Part shown: positions 1 through 5,877 of the stretch, in pieces | Layout of the letters: every line of letters begins with the position of its first letter | Position numbering within the stretch: position 1 is the stretch's first letter | Assembly (NCBI GenBank): GCA_020852775.1 | Contig: JADZAD010000106.1 | Location: 1 to 10,679, forward strand | Reading direction: 5' to 3' | DNA: 10,679 nucleotides | DNA from: Anaerolineae bacterium | GTDB lineage: Bacteria; Chloroflexota; Anaerolineae; Aggregatilineales; UBA3940 | Notes under the pieces: model-generated | Told to the model about the DNA's origin: nothing | The model's database searches: none | Seen by the model: the letters and a program-made list of their open reading frames with translations, nothing else | Made by a program: the position numbers and the translations under genes

Positions 1-964
1 CCAGCGCCGTCTGCCGGATGGTGGCAAACATATCCATATCGGCGTTGGAGCCGGGGCCATCCGTGCCGAGCGCAACCTTAACACCCCTGGCCAACCGGAT
101 AGAGAGCGCCGGGAAAGGCATCGCGAGTTTCATGTAAGTGATCGGCGTGTGCGGGGCCAGCACATTCTTCTCCGCCAGGATCTCCATATCGCGCTCGTCG
201 ATGCTCAGGCTGTGTGCCGCCACACATCCACCCGGCACATCAAAGATGCCGAGGCTGTCAGCATGCTGTACCGGGCGCAGGTTGTAACGCGCCAGCGACT
301 GCTCGACCTGTTCATCATCTTCCGCGACATGCAGATGGATTCCCTGCCCGGTTTCATGGGCGATCTCAACCACACGCCGCAGGAACCCCGGCGGACACAG
401 ATAGATCGAGTGCGGGCCAAGCATCGTGCGCAGGCGGCCATCCGCGCCGCCGTGCGTCGCCTTGATCCACTCGACAGCACCTTCCAGCCCGGGCCCCACT
501 TCGGTGCCCTCCCCCAGGCCGAAGACGCACCATGTCAGCACAGCCTTCATCCCACTCTGCCGGACGACCTCAGTGACGCGATCCATGTGGAAATAATGAT
601 CGTTGTAGGCAATCGTCCCGCTGCGGATCATCTCAGCAGCCGCCAGCATGCCTCCCCAGTACACGTCATCCGGCGTCAGGGCGCTTTCCGCGACCCATAT
701 CGTCTCGTTCAGCCAGCGCCCGAAAGGAAGGTCTTCCGCGTAACCTCGTTCGAAGGTCATCGGGCTGTGGCAGTGGGCGTTGACCAACCCCGGCATGGCC
801 GCTCGTCCATGTCCGTCGATGGCCTCGTCCGCGACAAGCCCCTCGGGGGCTTTCCCGACATGGGTAATCACACCATCCCGAATCACAAGATCGCTGTCGG
901 GCAGGATCGTTCCTGCATCATCCAGCGTGACGATGGTGAGGTTCCTGATGTGAGTCGTCGCCAT
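1..964 (-). CDS. Amidohydrolase, S-adenosylhomocysteine / 5'-methylthioadenosine deaminase type (3' end cut by window)
   Basis: I translated the minus strand from the ATG at 964 to the window edge and found 321 codons with no stop. The protein is a metal-dependent amidohydrolase of the MtaD/TrzN/AtzA group, which hydrolytically deaminates (or dechlorinates) purine nucleoside-like or related ring substrates in the cytoplasm. An N-terminal composite beta-sandwich segment (about 1-57) is followed by the zinc motif NAHCHS with H64 and H66. Next come the barrel motif HLHVAE (H212 as ligand, E215 catalytic), a family histidine in AAHS (H251), and GTDGPGSN with the catalytic or metal Asp302. The family is usually about 430-450 residues, so roughly the last 110-130 are missing beyond the left edge. 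The start is supported by AAGAGG at 972-977, seven bases upstream. The kinase gene 194 bases upstream is probably a separate unit. The exact substrate cannot be set from sequence: SAH/MTA deaminase is the default, and 8-oxoguanine deaminase or a chlorohydrolase is an alternative. Confidence 0.9.
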   Translation of the reverse strand, partial: MATTHIRNLTIVTLDDAGTILPDSDLVIRDGVITHVGKAPEGLVADEAIDGHGRAAMPGLVNAHCHSPMTFERGYAEDLPFGRWLNETIWVAESALTPDDVYWGGMLAAAEMIRSGTIAYNDHYFHMDRVTEVVRQSGMKAVLTWCVFGLGEGTEVGPGLEGAVEWIKATHGGADGRLRTMLGPHSIYLCPPGFLRRVVEIAHETGQGIHLHVAEDDEQVEQSLARYNLRPVQHADSLGIFDVPGGCVAAHSLSIDERDMEILAEKNVLAPHTPITYMKLAMPFPALSIRLARGVKVALGTDGPGSNADMDMFATIRQTAL

Positions 965-1061
965 ACGGTGCCTCTTTCATGGTGTGGTTCTGGAAGCCGT
1001 GGATGGGGCCCTTGCCATGCGGAATAGTGCTCTTCTCTCAGAAAGCGCAGGGTGCCCGTAG

Positions 1062-1084
1062 AAAACCTGTGGCGCCAGCACAGG
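1062..1084 (-). terminator. Weak candidate intrinsic terminator after the guanylate-kinase-like gene
   Basis: Read on the minus strand, CCTGTG and CACAGG form a 6-bp perfect stem around a 7-base loop (arms at 1079-1084 and 1066-1071), followed at once by TTTTC. It lies about 75 bases downstream of the kinase stop and about 100 bases before the amidohydrolase start. The stem is short and the U tract only four bases, so read-through is likely. Nothing else convincing is seen in the 965-1158 gap apart from a 12-bp palindrome at 1141-1152. Confidence 0.35.
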
Positions 1085-1158
1085 AGTATTCAGGCTGGCT
1101 CCGGTGTACAGTCGGCGTCAGCAGTTGGAAGCAACAACTTCTGCCATGGCAGTGAGTA

Positions 1159-1872
1159 TCACTGGGGCGAAAGTTCGTATGCCTCCGCAGGGAGCAAAGC
1201 TTCGAGGTCGAACCCGCTCCGGACGCGCATACGCTCCGCCAGCATGATCGTTTCAATCTCGGCGACTGTCTTTTCGAGCTGTTCGTCCTGATTAAAGACA
1301 ACGTAGTCGAACTCACGGGCAGCGCTTATCTGGTCATGGGCGGTACGCATCCGCTGGGCGAGCGTCTCCGCGTCCATCGTCGCGTCGCGGCGATCCATGA
1401 TGCGCTCGATCAGGTCTCTCGGCTCCGCGGCGATGAAGATACTGACTGCGGGTTCATAATACGACTTGAGCAGGCGCATGCCGTGAATATCGACTTCGGC
1501 GATGACGAGGTAGCATTCCGGGCGCACGTCCTGAAAGAGGTTGCGGGGCATACTGTAGACTTCACCCAGCCCGTAGACATCATGGCCGACATTGTTCTCA
1601 TCAACCTCAAGGAGCCTGCCCGCAAGAGCCAGCGCATGGAAGTCCTCAGGGCTGACGAAATGGTACTGCTCGTCCGGGATTTCGTCGTCACGTTTCTGCC
1701 GGGTGGTATAGGTTCTGATGCGGTCAAACAGAGGTTGGTGGTTTGCAAGGATTTTTCTGATAATGGTATTCTTACCCACACCAGATGGCCCTGCGATGAT
1801 GAACAGGAGCCGTGTGAGGTTCCCGGTAACCCGCTTGATCACACTCTCAGTTCCGGTCAGGCTGGTATCCAT
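1159..1872 (-). CDS. gmk: Guanylate kinase-like protein (GMP kinase family, atypical)
   Basis: The 237-residue product resembles guanylate kinase, which phosphorylates GMP to GDP with ATP in the cytoplasm. The P-loop GPSGVGKNT is at 28-36. The GMP-binding signature TYTTRQKR is at 54-61 (R58 and R61 match the family arginines), Y70 in the DEQYHF block matches the family Tyr, E89 follows at the end of the GRLLE stretch, and D128 sits in AEVDIHG. The lid and C-terminal half keep DRRDAT, an RM motif near 174-175, and EFDYVVFNQD (188-197). Two points are odd. The stretch between E89 and D128 is about eight residues longer than in E. coli Gmk, and the usual GNYYGT(S/P)R is replaced by a segment ending VYSMPR (105-110). 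The N-terminus also carries about 20 extra residues before the first strand. The ATG at 1872 has AGAGG at 1880-1884, seven bases away. Phosphotransfer chemistry is likely, but GMP specificity is less certain because the phosphate-binding loop is altered; a second, more canonical gmk may exist elsewhere in the genome. Confidence 0.8.
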   Translation of the reverse strand: MDTSLTGTESVIKRVTGNLTRLLFIIAGPSGVGKNTIIRKILANHQPLFDRIRTYTTRQKRDDEIPDEQYHFVSPEDFHALALAGRLLEVDENNVGHDVYGLGEVYSMPRNLFQDVRPECYLVIAEVDIHGMRLLKSYYEPAVSIFIAAEPRDLIERIMDRRDATMDAETLAQRMRTAHDQISAAREFDYVVFNQDEQLEKTVAEIETIMLAERMRVRSGFDLEALLPAEAYELSPQ

Positions 1873-1937
1873 CAGTGTTCCTCTGGTAACCTCCGGCCCG
1901 GCAGGACCGGTTTCATGTTGGCTGATCTGACGATGAT

Positions 1938-1954
1938 ACCGGGGACGCCCCGGT
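1938..1954. other. GC-rich perfect hairpin in the divergent spacer
   Basis: ACCGGGG and CCCCGGT are perfect 7-base arms around a 3-base loop. On the plus strand the second arm runs into TTTT, giving a terminator-like shape, but no plus-strand gene reads into it. On the minus strand the hairpin would sit within the first roughly 25 bases of the kinase transcript predicted from the promoter at 1968-1976, so a leader stem or a block to antisense transcription is also possible. The structure is seen directly; the role is inferred. Confidence 0.45.
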
Positions 1955-1967
1955 TTTGAGTGAACAC

Positions 1968-1976
1968 ATTATACCA
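1968..1976 (-). promoter_or_regulatory. Extended -10 promoter for the guanylate-kinase-like gene
   Basis: The minus strand reads TGGTATAAT: a perfect TATAAT (1968-1973) preceded by a TGn extension (1974-1976). No good -35 lies at 16-18 bases; a TTGAGG at 1995-2000 is 21 bases away, which is too far for a normal site. Extended -10 promoters often work without a -35. Transcription would start near 1961 and give a leader of about 88 bases before the ATG at 1872. No equally clear promoter is visible for the divergent plus-strand gene. Confidence 0.55.
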
Positions 1977-2017
1977 TTCCTCCGTCCCGATCACCCTCAA
2001 CAGGAGATTACAGGGCA

Positions 2018-3001
2018 ATGAAAGTCGTCATCCCCATGGCCGGGTTTGGAAAGCGCCTGCGTCCTCTTACCTACAGCCGCCCAAAGCCGCTTGTCAATAT
2101 CGCCGGGCATCCGATGCTCAAGCACGTTATCGACTCGCTGGAAGGCATCGACATCGACGAATATATCTTCATCGTGGGCTACCTTGGTGACCAGATTCAG
2201 GAATACATCAACGCGAATTATGACATCAAGGCGACCTTCATCGAGCAGAAAGAGATGATCGGCCAATCCCATGCCATATATCTCGCGCGGGAACATCTCC
2301 AGGGCCCGGTTATCGTGCTCTTCGCTGATACCCTCTTTGAGGCGAACGTCCGGGCGATCAACACCGCGACCAACGACGGCGTGATTTACGTCAAGGAAGT
2401 CGATGACCCGCGCAGCTTCGGTGTGGTCAGGCTTGACGAGCAGGGGTATATCACCAGCTTCATCGAGAAGCCGCCGACGATGGACAACAAGCTCGCGGTG
2501 ATCGGCCTGTACTATGTGCGGGAATCCGAAAAACTGCTGGCTGCTATCGAGAAGCAGATGGCACAGAACATTGCACGAAACGGCGAATATTTCATCGCCG
2601 ATGCGTTCCAGATCATGATCAACGAGGGTGCCAGGCTCTCAACCGAACAGGTGGGGGTATGGCTGGACTGCGGCAAACCAGACGCCCTGCTGGAGACAAA
2701 CCAGTATCTGCTCAGACACAACGCGGACAACAGCACTGATATCCACAACGATACCGTGATGATCATTCCGCCAGTGTATATTCACCCCAGTGCCAGGATC
2801 GAACACGCTATCATCGGGCCCTATACCACGATCTCCGCAGATTGTGAGATCCGGGACAGTATCATCCGGGATTCCATCGTGGACAGCAGCGCAGTAGTCA
2901 CCAATACCATACTGGTACAGTCATTGATCGGACGTGATGCGCGTGTCGTAGGTCGCTATCGTACCCTGAATATCAGCGATACCTCCACACTGATCGAATA
3001 G
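2018..3001 (+). CDS. Sugar-phosphate nucleotidylyltransferase with C-terminal hexapeptide-repeat tail
   Basis: This 327-residue cytoplasmic enzyme should transfer a nucleotide from an NTP to a sugar 1-phosphate, giving an NDP-sugar and pyrophosphate. It carries the NTP_transferase signature at the N-terminus: MAGFGKRLRPLTYSRPKPL at 7-25 (G9, G11, R13 and K23 bind nucleotide), D104 in LFADTLFE as the Mg-binding Asp, FGVV at 134-137, FIEKP at 148-152, and WLDCGKP (215-221) near the end of the catalytic domain. Residues 250-312 show the spaced Ile/Val pattern of left-handed beta-helix hexapeptide repeats. The layout is like long-form RmlA or archaeal-type UTP/dTTP:sugar-1-phosphate enzymes. The sugar and nucleotide cannot be fixed from sequence, and no rml-type partner genes are adjacent. 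ATG 2018 has AGGAG at 2002-2006, a rather long 11-base spacing. The UPF0316 gene follows after 8 bases, so the two are co-transcribed. Confidence 0.88.
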   Translation: MKVVIPMAGFGKRLRPLTYSRPKPLVNIAGHPMLKHVIDSLEGIDIDEYIFIVGYLGDQIQEYINANYDIKATFIEQKEMIGQSHAIYLAREHLQGPVIVLFADTLFEANVRAINTATNDGVIYVKEVDDPRSFGVVRLDEQGYITSFIEKPPTMDNKLAVIGLYYVRESEKLLAAIEKQMAQNIARNGEYFIADAFQIMINEGARLSTEQVGVWLDCGKPDALLETNQYLLRHNADNSTDIHNDTVMIIPPVYIHPSARIEHAIIGPYTTISADCEIRDSIIRDSIVDSSAVVTNTILVQSLIGRDARVVGRYRTLNISDTSTLIE

Positions 3002-3004
3002 GGG
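3000..3004 (+). promoter_or_regulatory. Ribosome binding site overlapping the upstream stop codon
   Basis: AGGGG begins inside the TAG stop of the nucleotidylyltransferase (2999-3001) and lies five bases before the ATG at 3010. This arrangement suggests translational coupling of the UPF0316 gene to the upstream gene. Confidence 0.6.
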
Positions 3005-3009
3005 CCGCC

Positions 3010-3537
3010 ATGCTGGAGTCGAGTGTCGTTCTGGGGGCACTGCTGATATTTGTCGTGCGCATCCTGAGTATTGCGCTCTCCACGGTGCGCCTGCTGATCA
3101 TGGGGCGCAGCAACCGTGGGTTGCTCATGGTGCTGGCCTTCATCGAGTCGCTGACCTTCGTCTACACCTTCGGCTGGGTTTCTCAGGACCTGAACAACCC
3201 GTGGAATGTCTCCGCGTACTGTCTTGGCTTTGCTGCCGGGACCGTCGTAGGGACGTGGATCGAGGAGCGCGTCGGGCGCGGCTTCGCCACCGTGAATATC
3301 GTTTCGATCGAGCACTCGGACGCGGTAGCGGGAGCCCTGCACGACGCGGGGTTTGGCGCGACACGCAGCATCGGTGAAGGTACGACCGGGCAGGTCGGGC
3401 TGGTCTGGGCGGTCGTGCTGCGTAAGCAGGTTGATCAGGTCGTAAAGCTGGTCAATGCGGTGGATGAAAAAGCCTTCGTGACGATTAATGAGACGCGCAG
3501 CGTCTCACAGGGATTTCTGGGGTACGGCAAAAGCTAG
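3010..3537 (+). CDS. UPF0316 family membrane protein (DUF5698 + DUF2179, YebE-like)
   Basis: The 175-residue protein matches the UPF0316 layout: three N-terminal hydrophobic helices (about 5-30, 37-58 and 66-83) followed by a soluble alpha/beta domain of about 80 residues. Family-like features are the STVR segment in helix 1 (24-27), the NNPWNVSAYCLGFAAG block at 62-77, and EERVGRGFATVNI at 85-97. The C-terminal half (about 92-170) corresponds to DUF2179, a small domain common in bacterial membrane proteins and proposed to bind a ligand. It should sit in the inner membrane with the DUF2179 part probably in the cytoplasm. No biochemical role is established for the family, so none is given here. 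It lies eight bases after the nucleotidylyltransferase and probably shares its transcript. The last base of its stop TAG is at 3537, and the stop overlaps the stop of the opposing isomerase gene. Confidence 0.85.
   Translation: MLESSVVLGALLIFVVRILSIALSTVRLLIMGRSNRGLLMVLAFIESLTFVYTFGWVSQDLNNPWNVSAYCLGFAAGTVVGTWIEERVGRGFATVNIVSIEHSDAVAGALHDAGFGATRSIGEGTTGQVGLVWAVVLRKQVDQVVKLVNAVDEKAFVTINETRSVSQGFLGYGKS
3489..3507 (-). terminator. Possible weak terminator hairpin of the isomerase transcript
   Basis: TGAGACG and CGTCTCA are perfect 7-base arms with a 5-base loop. Read on the minus strand the hairpin starts about 26 bases after the isomerase stop and is followed by TTAATCG rather than a true U tract. 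It lies inside the 3' part of the opposing UPF0316 coding sequence, so it may also be chance or coding-constrained. Confidence 0.25.
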
Positions 3538-4364
3538 AGGCTGGCCCAGCAGCGTTCAATCAGAGCGCGGGTATGGCGTATGCCGTCCTCCGCATTGCCG
3601 TCGCCTTCATACTCGACGCTGATCACGCCGTCGTAGCCTGCTGCACGCAGCGCCACGATCCGGTGCATGTACGGGATCGTGGTCTCTTCACCTGCGCCAT
3701 CGAAGGCGTAGCTCTTGGCATGAGCGAAGATCGCGTGGGGGGCCAGCGCCTCAAAGTCACGGTCGGCACTCTCCGGCCGCAGGTTACCGAAGTCGAGGCA
3801 CACCCCCAGCCACGGCGAGGCACATCCGGCGACAATGTCAATCACCGGTTGCGGGCCTGTTGTGCGTCCGTGGTTCTCCAGCGCCAGACGTACACCCTCC
3901 CGTTCAGCGTCCTGCACAAGCTGGCGCAGCAAATCCACGACCGGGCCGATCGCGTCACCCATCTGCTCGTGCTCAACCGTGATCCGCAGGATCGGTGCGC
4001 CAAGCTGGCGGCCTGTGCGCAATGCCAGACGCAGATAAGCCGCATCCCGCGAAAATGTCGCCGGGTCAGCAAGATTCGTATCGCAGTCCCAGGCTGCGAC
4101 CCGGACACCACCCGCCCGGACCGCCTGCCGGACACGCAGGAGCAGGCCGTAGTCATACAAGCGATCCGGGGGCGCAGGGCTGGGTGGCGAGAAGTAGCGC
4201 AGCACTTCACGGATGTATCGGTTGCCGTAGGGCCACAGGAAAATATCCTGCAGTTCGACCGCCATGAAGCCTGCGGCTCGTGCCCGTTCGGGCACATGCC
4301 ACAGGCGCATCCGGCCTGAGTAGAGATCAGCGTGGTAGGCCCACGAGGATAACGCGATCTGCAT
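3534..4364 (-). CDS. Sugar phosphate isomerase/epimerase, xylose-isomerase-like TIM barrel
   Basis: The 276-residue protein belongs to the AP_endonuc_2 / xylose isomerase-like superfamily (IolE, IolI, Hyi and tagatose epimerase relatives), cytoplasmic metal-dependent enzymes that isomerise or epimerise sugars and cyclitols. It opens with the barrel strand MQIALSSWAY. Candidate metal ligands and catalytic residues occur at strand ends in the family order: E37 (AVELQD), E131 (TVEHEQ), E163 with H165 (ALENHG), D191 (CLDFGN), H215 (AHAKSY) and E251 (SVEYEG). The reading frame is open back to 4499, but the ATG at 4364 is chosen because homology starts there and the upstream extension would overlap the DUF429 gene heavily. 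The Shine-Dalgarno sequence is weak, and the gene starts four bases after the DUF429 stop, suggesting coupling. The substrate is unknown, and no inositol or sugar catabolic partners lie nearby. Confidence 0.86.
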   Translation of the reverse strand: MQIALSSWAYHADLYSGRMRLWHVPERARAAGFMAVELQDIFLWPYGNRYIREVLRYFSPPSPAPPDRLYDYGLLLRVRQAVRAGGVRVAAWDCDTNLADPATFSRDAAYLRLALRTGRQLGAPILRITVEHEQMGDAIGPVVDLLRQLVQDAEREGVRLALENHGRTTGPQPVIDIVAGCASPWLGVCLDFGNLRPESADRDFEALAPHAIFAHAKSYAFDGAGEETTIPYMHRIVALRAAGYDGVISVEYEGDGNAEDGIRHTRALIERCWASL

Positions 4365-4368
4365 CGGT

Positions 4369-5136
4369 TCAGGCCGTGTAGCTATCAAGGAGGCGAGCGA
4401 CCGGCAGAACGATCTGGCCTTCGCGGAGGTCGCCCAGAGCGCACGTGCGCTCTGGTTCACGCCCAACCATCCAGGCGGTGTAAGCCGCTGCGAGTGCATC
4501 CAGCCGGTCGTGGGTCAGGACTTCAGCCAGGTCGATCTGTCCGTTCATCAGGTGATAGCGTGTCCACTCGTCGATAATATCCATCGGATCGGTAACATCA
4601 ACGCCCTGCTCAAACAGGATTGCCTGCCGCTGCAGCCTGCCCTCAAGGGTTGATTTAGCATACGGTATCTTCCTGATCAGGGCCGTGAACACGCCATGAG
4701 GATGTGTTTCAAACATACGGCGATGTCCGTCCTCCGGGTATAGGACAAATCCCCGGTGCCGCAGCGCGTTGTACAGCCGCCAGCCCTCCTGCATCCATCC
4801 CTTCGCCTGCGCGGAGTCCACAGGGGTATTGTAAATACCGATACCACGCCGCCGCAGTTCAAATTCACAGACGCGGTAAGTGTGGTAGCGCCGTTTTCCT
4901 GCTTCGAGGTTCAGGCGAGTACGATAGTCCGGGCTTGCCATCAACCCGGCATTGACTCCGCTGGAGGCATCAATCGCACACACCGCGCGGGGGAAGGCCT
5001 CAATGTGAGTGACCACCTCCGCGAAGGGAAGGTCGGCCAGTTCAACGATACGCAGATGCTCATCCAGAACAGCCAGCGTCGCCGGACGCTTGCCGGCCGT
5101 GATGTCTACCCCGATGTACGCTGTCGCTTCCGGCAT
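4369..5136 (-). CDS. DUF429 family protein (predicted RNase H-fold nuclease-like)
   Basis: The 255-residue product resembles DUF429 proteins, which are predicted to have an RNase H-like fold. The first strand carries YIGVDITAG with D11. The second acidic site is AIDASSG with D56. The central block RVCEFELRRRGIGIYNTP (88-105) is typical of the family, as are FETHPHGVF (142-150), KSTLEGRLQRQ (161-171) and the late HDRLDALAAAYTAW (209-222) with D210 and D213. Acidic residues at these places fit a two-metal nuclease centre, but no activity is established for this group. The frame is open to 5229, inside an intergenic hairpin. The ATG at 5136 is preferred because the family strand begins just after it and AGGAG lies at 5147-5151, ten bases upstream. 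A candidate TATACT -10 is at 5167-5172. It is the first gene of a two-gene unit with the isomerase. Confidence 0.82.
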   Translation of the reverse strand: MPEATAYIGVDITAGKRPATLAVLDEHLRIVELADLPFAEVVTHIEAFPRAVCAIDASSGVNAGLMASPDYRTRLNLEAGKRRYHTYRVCEFELRRRGIGIYNTPVDSAQAKGWMQEGWRLYNALRHRGFVLYPEDGHRRMFETHPHGVFTALIRKIPYAKSTLEGRLQRQAILFEQGVDVTDPMDIIDEWTRYHLMNGQIDLAEVLTHDRLDALAAAYTAWMVGREPERTCALGDLREGQIVLPVARLLDSYTA

Positions 5137-5166
5137 AGGCGCATGGCTCCTGTGTGGATATGTGCC

Positions 5167-5194
5167 AGTATAATCGACCTGCGCCACAGAGCAA
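5167..5194 (-). promoter_or_regulatory. Candidate promoter of the DUF429-isomerase unit
   Basis: The minus strand shows TATACT (5167-5172) with TTGCTC 16 bases upstream (5189-5194). The -10 matches the consensus at five of six positions, the -35 at only three. The predicted start near 5160 leaves a short leader of about 24 bases before the ATG at 5136. The -35 element is formed by the tail of the terminator at 5195-5225. Confidence 0.45.
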
Positions 5195-5225
5195 GGCAGC
5201 CGTATCCCGTGCGGATACGGCTGCC
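5195..5225 (-). terminator. Strong hairpin terminator after APS kinase
   Basis: GGCAGCCGTATCC and GGATACGGCTGCC form a perfect 13-bp stem with a 5-base loop, starting 24 bases after the APS kinase stop. On the minus strand it is followed by TTGCTCTGT, a broken U tract. The stem is by far the strongest in the window and sits exactly between two transcription units, so it probably ends the run that includes cysC. Confidence 0.65.
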
Positions 5226-5249
5226 GCATTAGTCAGCACGATCCGCTGC

Positions 5250-5792
5250 CTACTGAGCGGGGATGAAGTGATGCTCTTCGAGGTAGCGGATGATCCGCCG
5301 GGCGCTATCTTCCGGGGTTTCCTGGTCGGAGTTGATCATGATCTCCGCGTTTTCCGGCGCTTCATACGGATCGGATACCCCGGTGAAGTTGGGGATTTCC
5401 CCCGCCATGGCCCTGGCGTACATACCCTTTACGTCACGCTCGATGCACACCTGCAGCGGCGCGTTGATGAACACCTCGATGAAGTTCGTCGTCTCCGCCC
5501 GCACCTGGTCACGCACGGACTGGTAGGGGGAGATGAAGCTGGCGATCACGCCCACGCCATTACGCGAGAGCAGCTTGGCGACGAACGCCACCCGCTCGAT
5601 GTTCTTGTCCCGGTCTTCCTTCGAGAAGCCAAGATCCCGCGTCAGCGACTGGCGCACCACGTCACCATCGAGCCGCTCGATCTTCAGCCCGCGCTTTTCC
5701 TTGAGTTCCTTCTCCAGGATAAGTGCGATTGTCGTCTTGCCGGCGCCCGAAAGGCCGGTCATCCACAGCGTAAAGCCTGCCTGTTCTGTCAC
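5250..5792 (-). CDS. cysC: Adenylylsulfate (APS) kinase
   Basis: The 180-residue cytoplasmic enzyme phosphorylates adenosine 5'-phosphosulfate at the 3' position with ATP, making PAPS. The Walker A loop GLSGAGKT is at 13-20. LDGD (41-44) carries the Asp near the phosphates, GFSKEDRDKNIERV (55-68) is the APS-binding block, FISPYQSVRDQVR is at 86-98, and the lid DVKGMYARAMAGEIPNFTG (120-138) with DPYEAPENAEI (141-151) is nearly diagnostic. Length is normal for a stand-alone enzyme, with no fused sulfurylase domain. The start is GTG at 5792, supported by GAGGAA at 5799-5804 six bases upstream; no ATG fits. No ATP sulfurylase, PAPS reductase or sulfotransferase is in the window. PAPS could serve sulfate assimilation or, given the upstream glycan genes, sulfation; the second is only an inference from position. 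Transcription probably ends at the hairpin 5195-5225. Confidence 0.95.
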   Translation of the reverse strand: MTEQAGFTLWMTGLSGAGKTTIALILEKELKEKRGLKIERLDGDVVRQSLTRDLGFSKEDRDKNIERVAFVAKLLSRNGVGVIASFISPYQSVRDQVRAETTNFIEVFINAPLQVCIERDVKGMYARAMAGEIPNFTGVSDPYEAPENAEIMINSDQETPEDSARRIIRYLEEHHFIPAQ

Positions 5793-5798
5793 GATGAG

Positions 5799-5804
5799 TT
5801 CCTC
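5799..5804 (-). promoter_or_regulatory. cysC: Ribosome binding site that fixes the GTG start of cysC
   Basis: GAGGAA on the minus strand lies six bases before the GTG at 5792. With no in-frame ATG close by, this decides the start codon. Confidence 0.65.
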
Positions 5805-5833
5805 GTCAGATGAGTATTGAAATTCCGGGCGAG

Positions 5834-5839
5834 AGTATA
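5834..5839 (-). promoter_or_regulatory. Candidate -10 element upstream of cysC
   Basis: TATACT on the minus strand sits about 42 bases before the cysC start, in the 85-base gap after the propeller gene. The -35 region (TTCGAT at 18 bases) is poor, and there is no TGn extension. It may give cysC some independent expression, or the gene may depend on read-through from upstream; no terminator is visible in this gap. Confidence 0.35.
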
Positions 5840-5877
5840 GCCAACTGTGACGGCTGGATCGAATCAGCAGGGCAACC

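Noticed and set aside
149..1027. Long plus-strand open frame opposite the amidohydrolase
   Set aside because: The minus strand gives a clear amidohydrolase with zinc motifs through the same bases; the plus frame has no recognisable family and is a shadow.
1141..1152. Perfect 12-bp palindrome CTGCCATGGCAG after the kinase gene
   Set aside because: No second copy or spacing suggests an operator, and the position downstream of a stop gives no regulatory logic; probably chance.
3573..4319. Plus-strand open frame opposite the isomerase
   Set aside because: It shows no domain and mirrors a well-supported minus-strand gene with metal-binding motifs.
4365..4499. N-terminal extension of the isomerase frame to 4499
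   Set aside because: It would overlap the DUF429 gene by about 130 bases and has no family similarity; the barrel begins at the ATG at 4364.
5169..5174. Plus-strand TATAAT
   Set aside because: It overlaps the minus-strand TATACT, and no plus-strand gene follows; not supported as a promoter.
5137..5229. Upstream start for DUF429 at 5229
   Set aside because: That frame runs through the terminator hairpin and the candidate promoter and adds residues not seen in the family.
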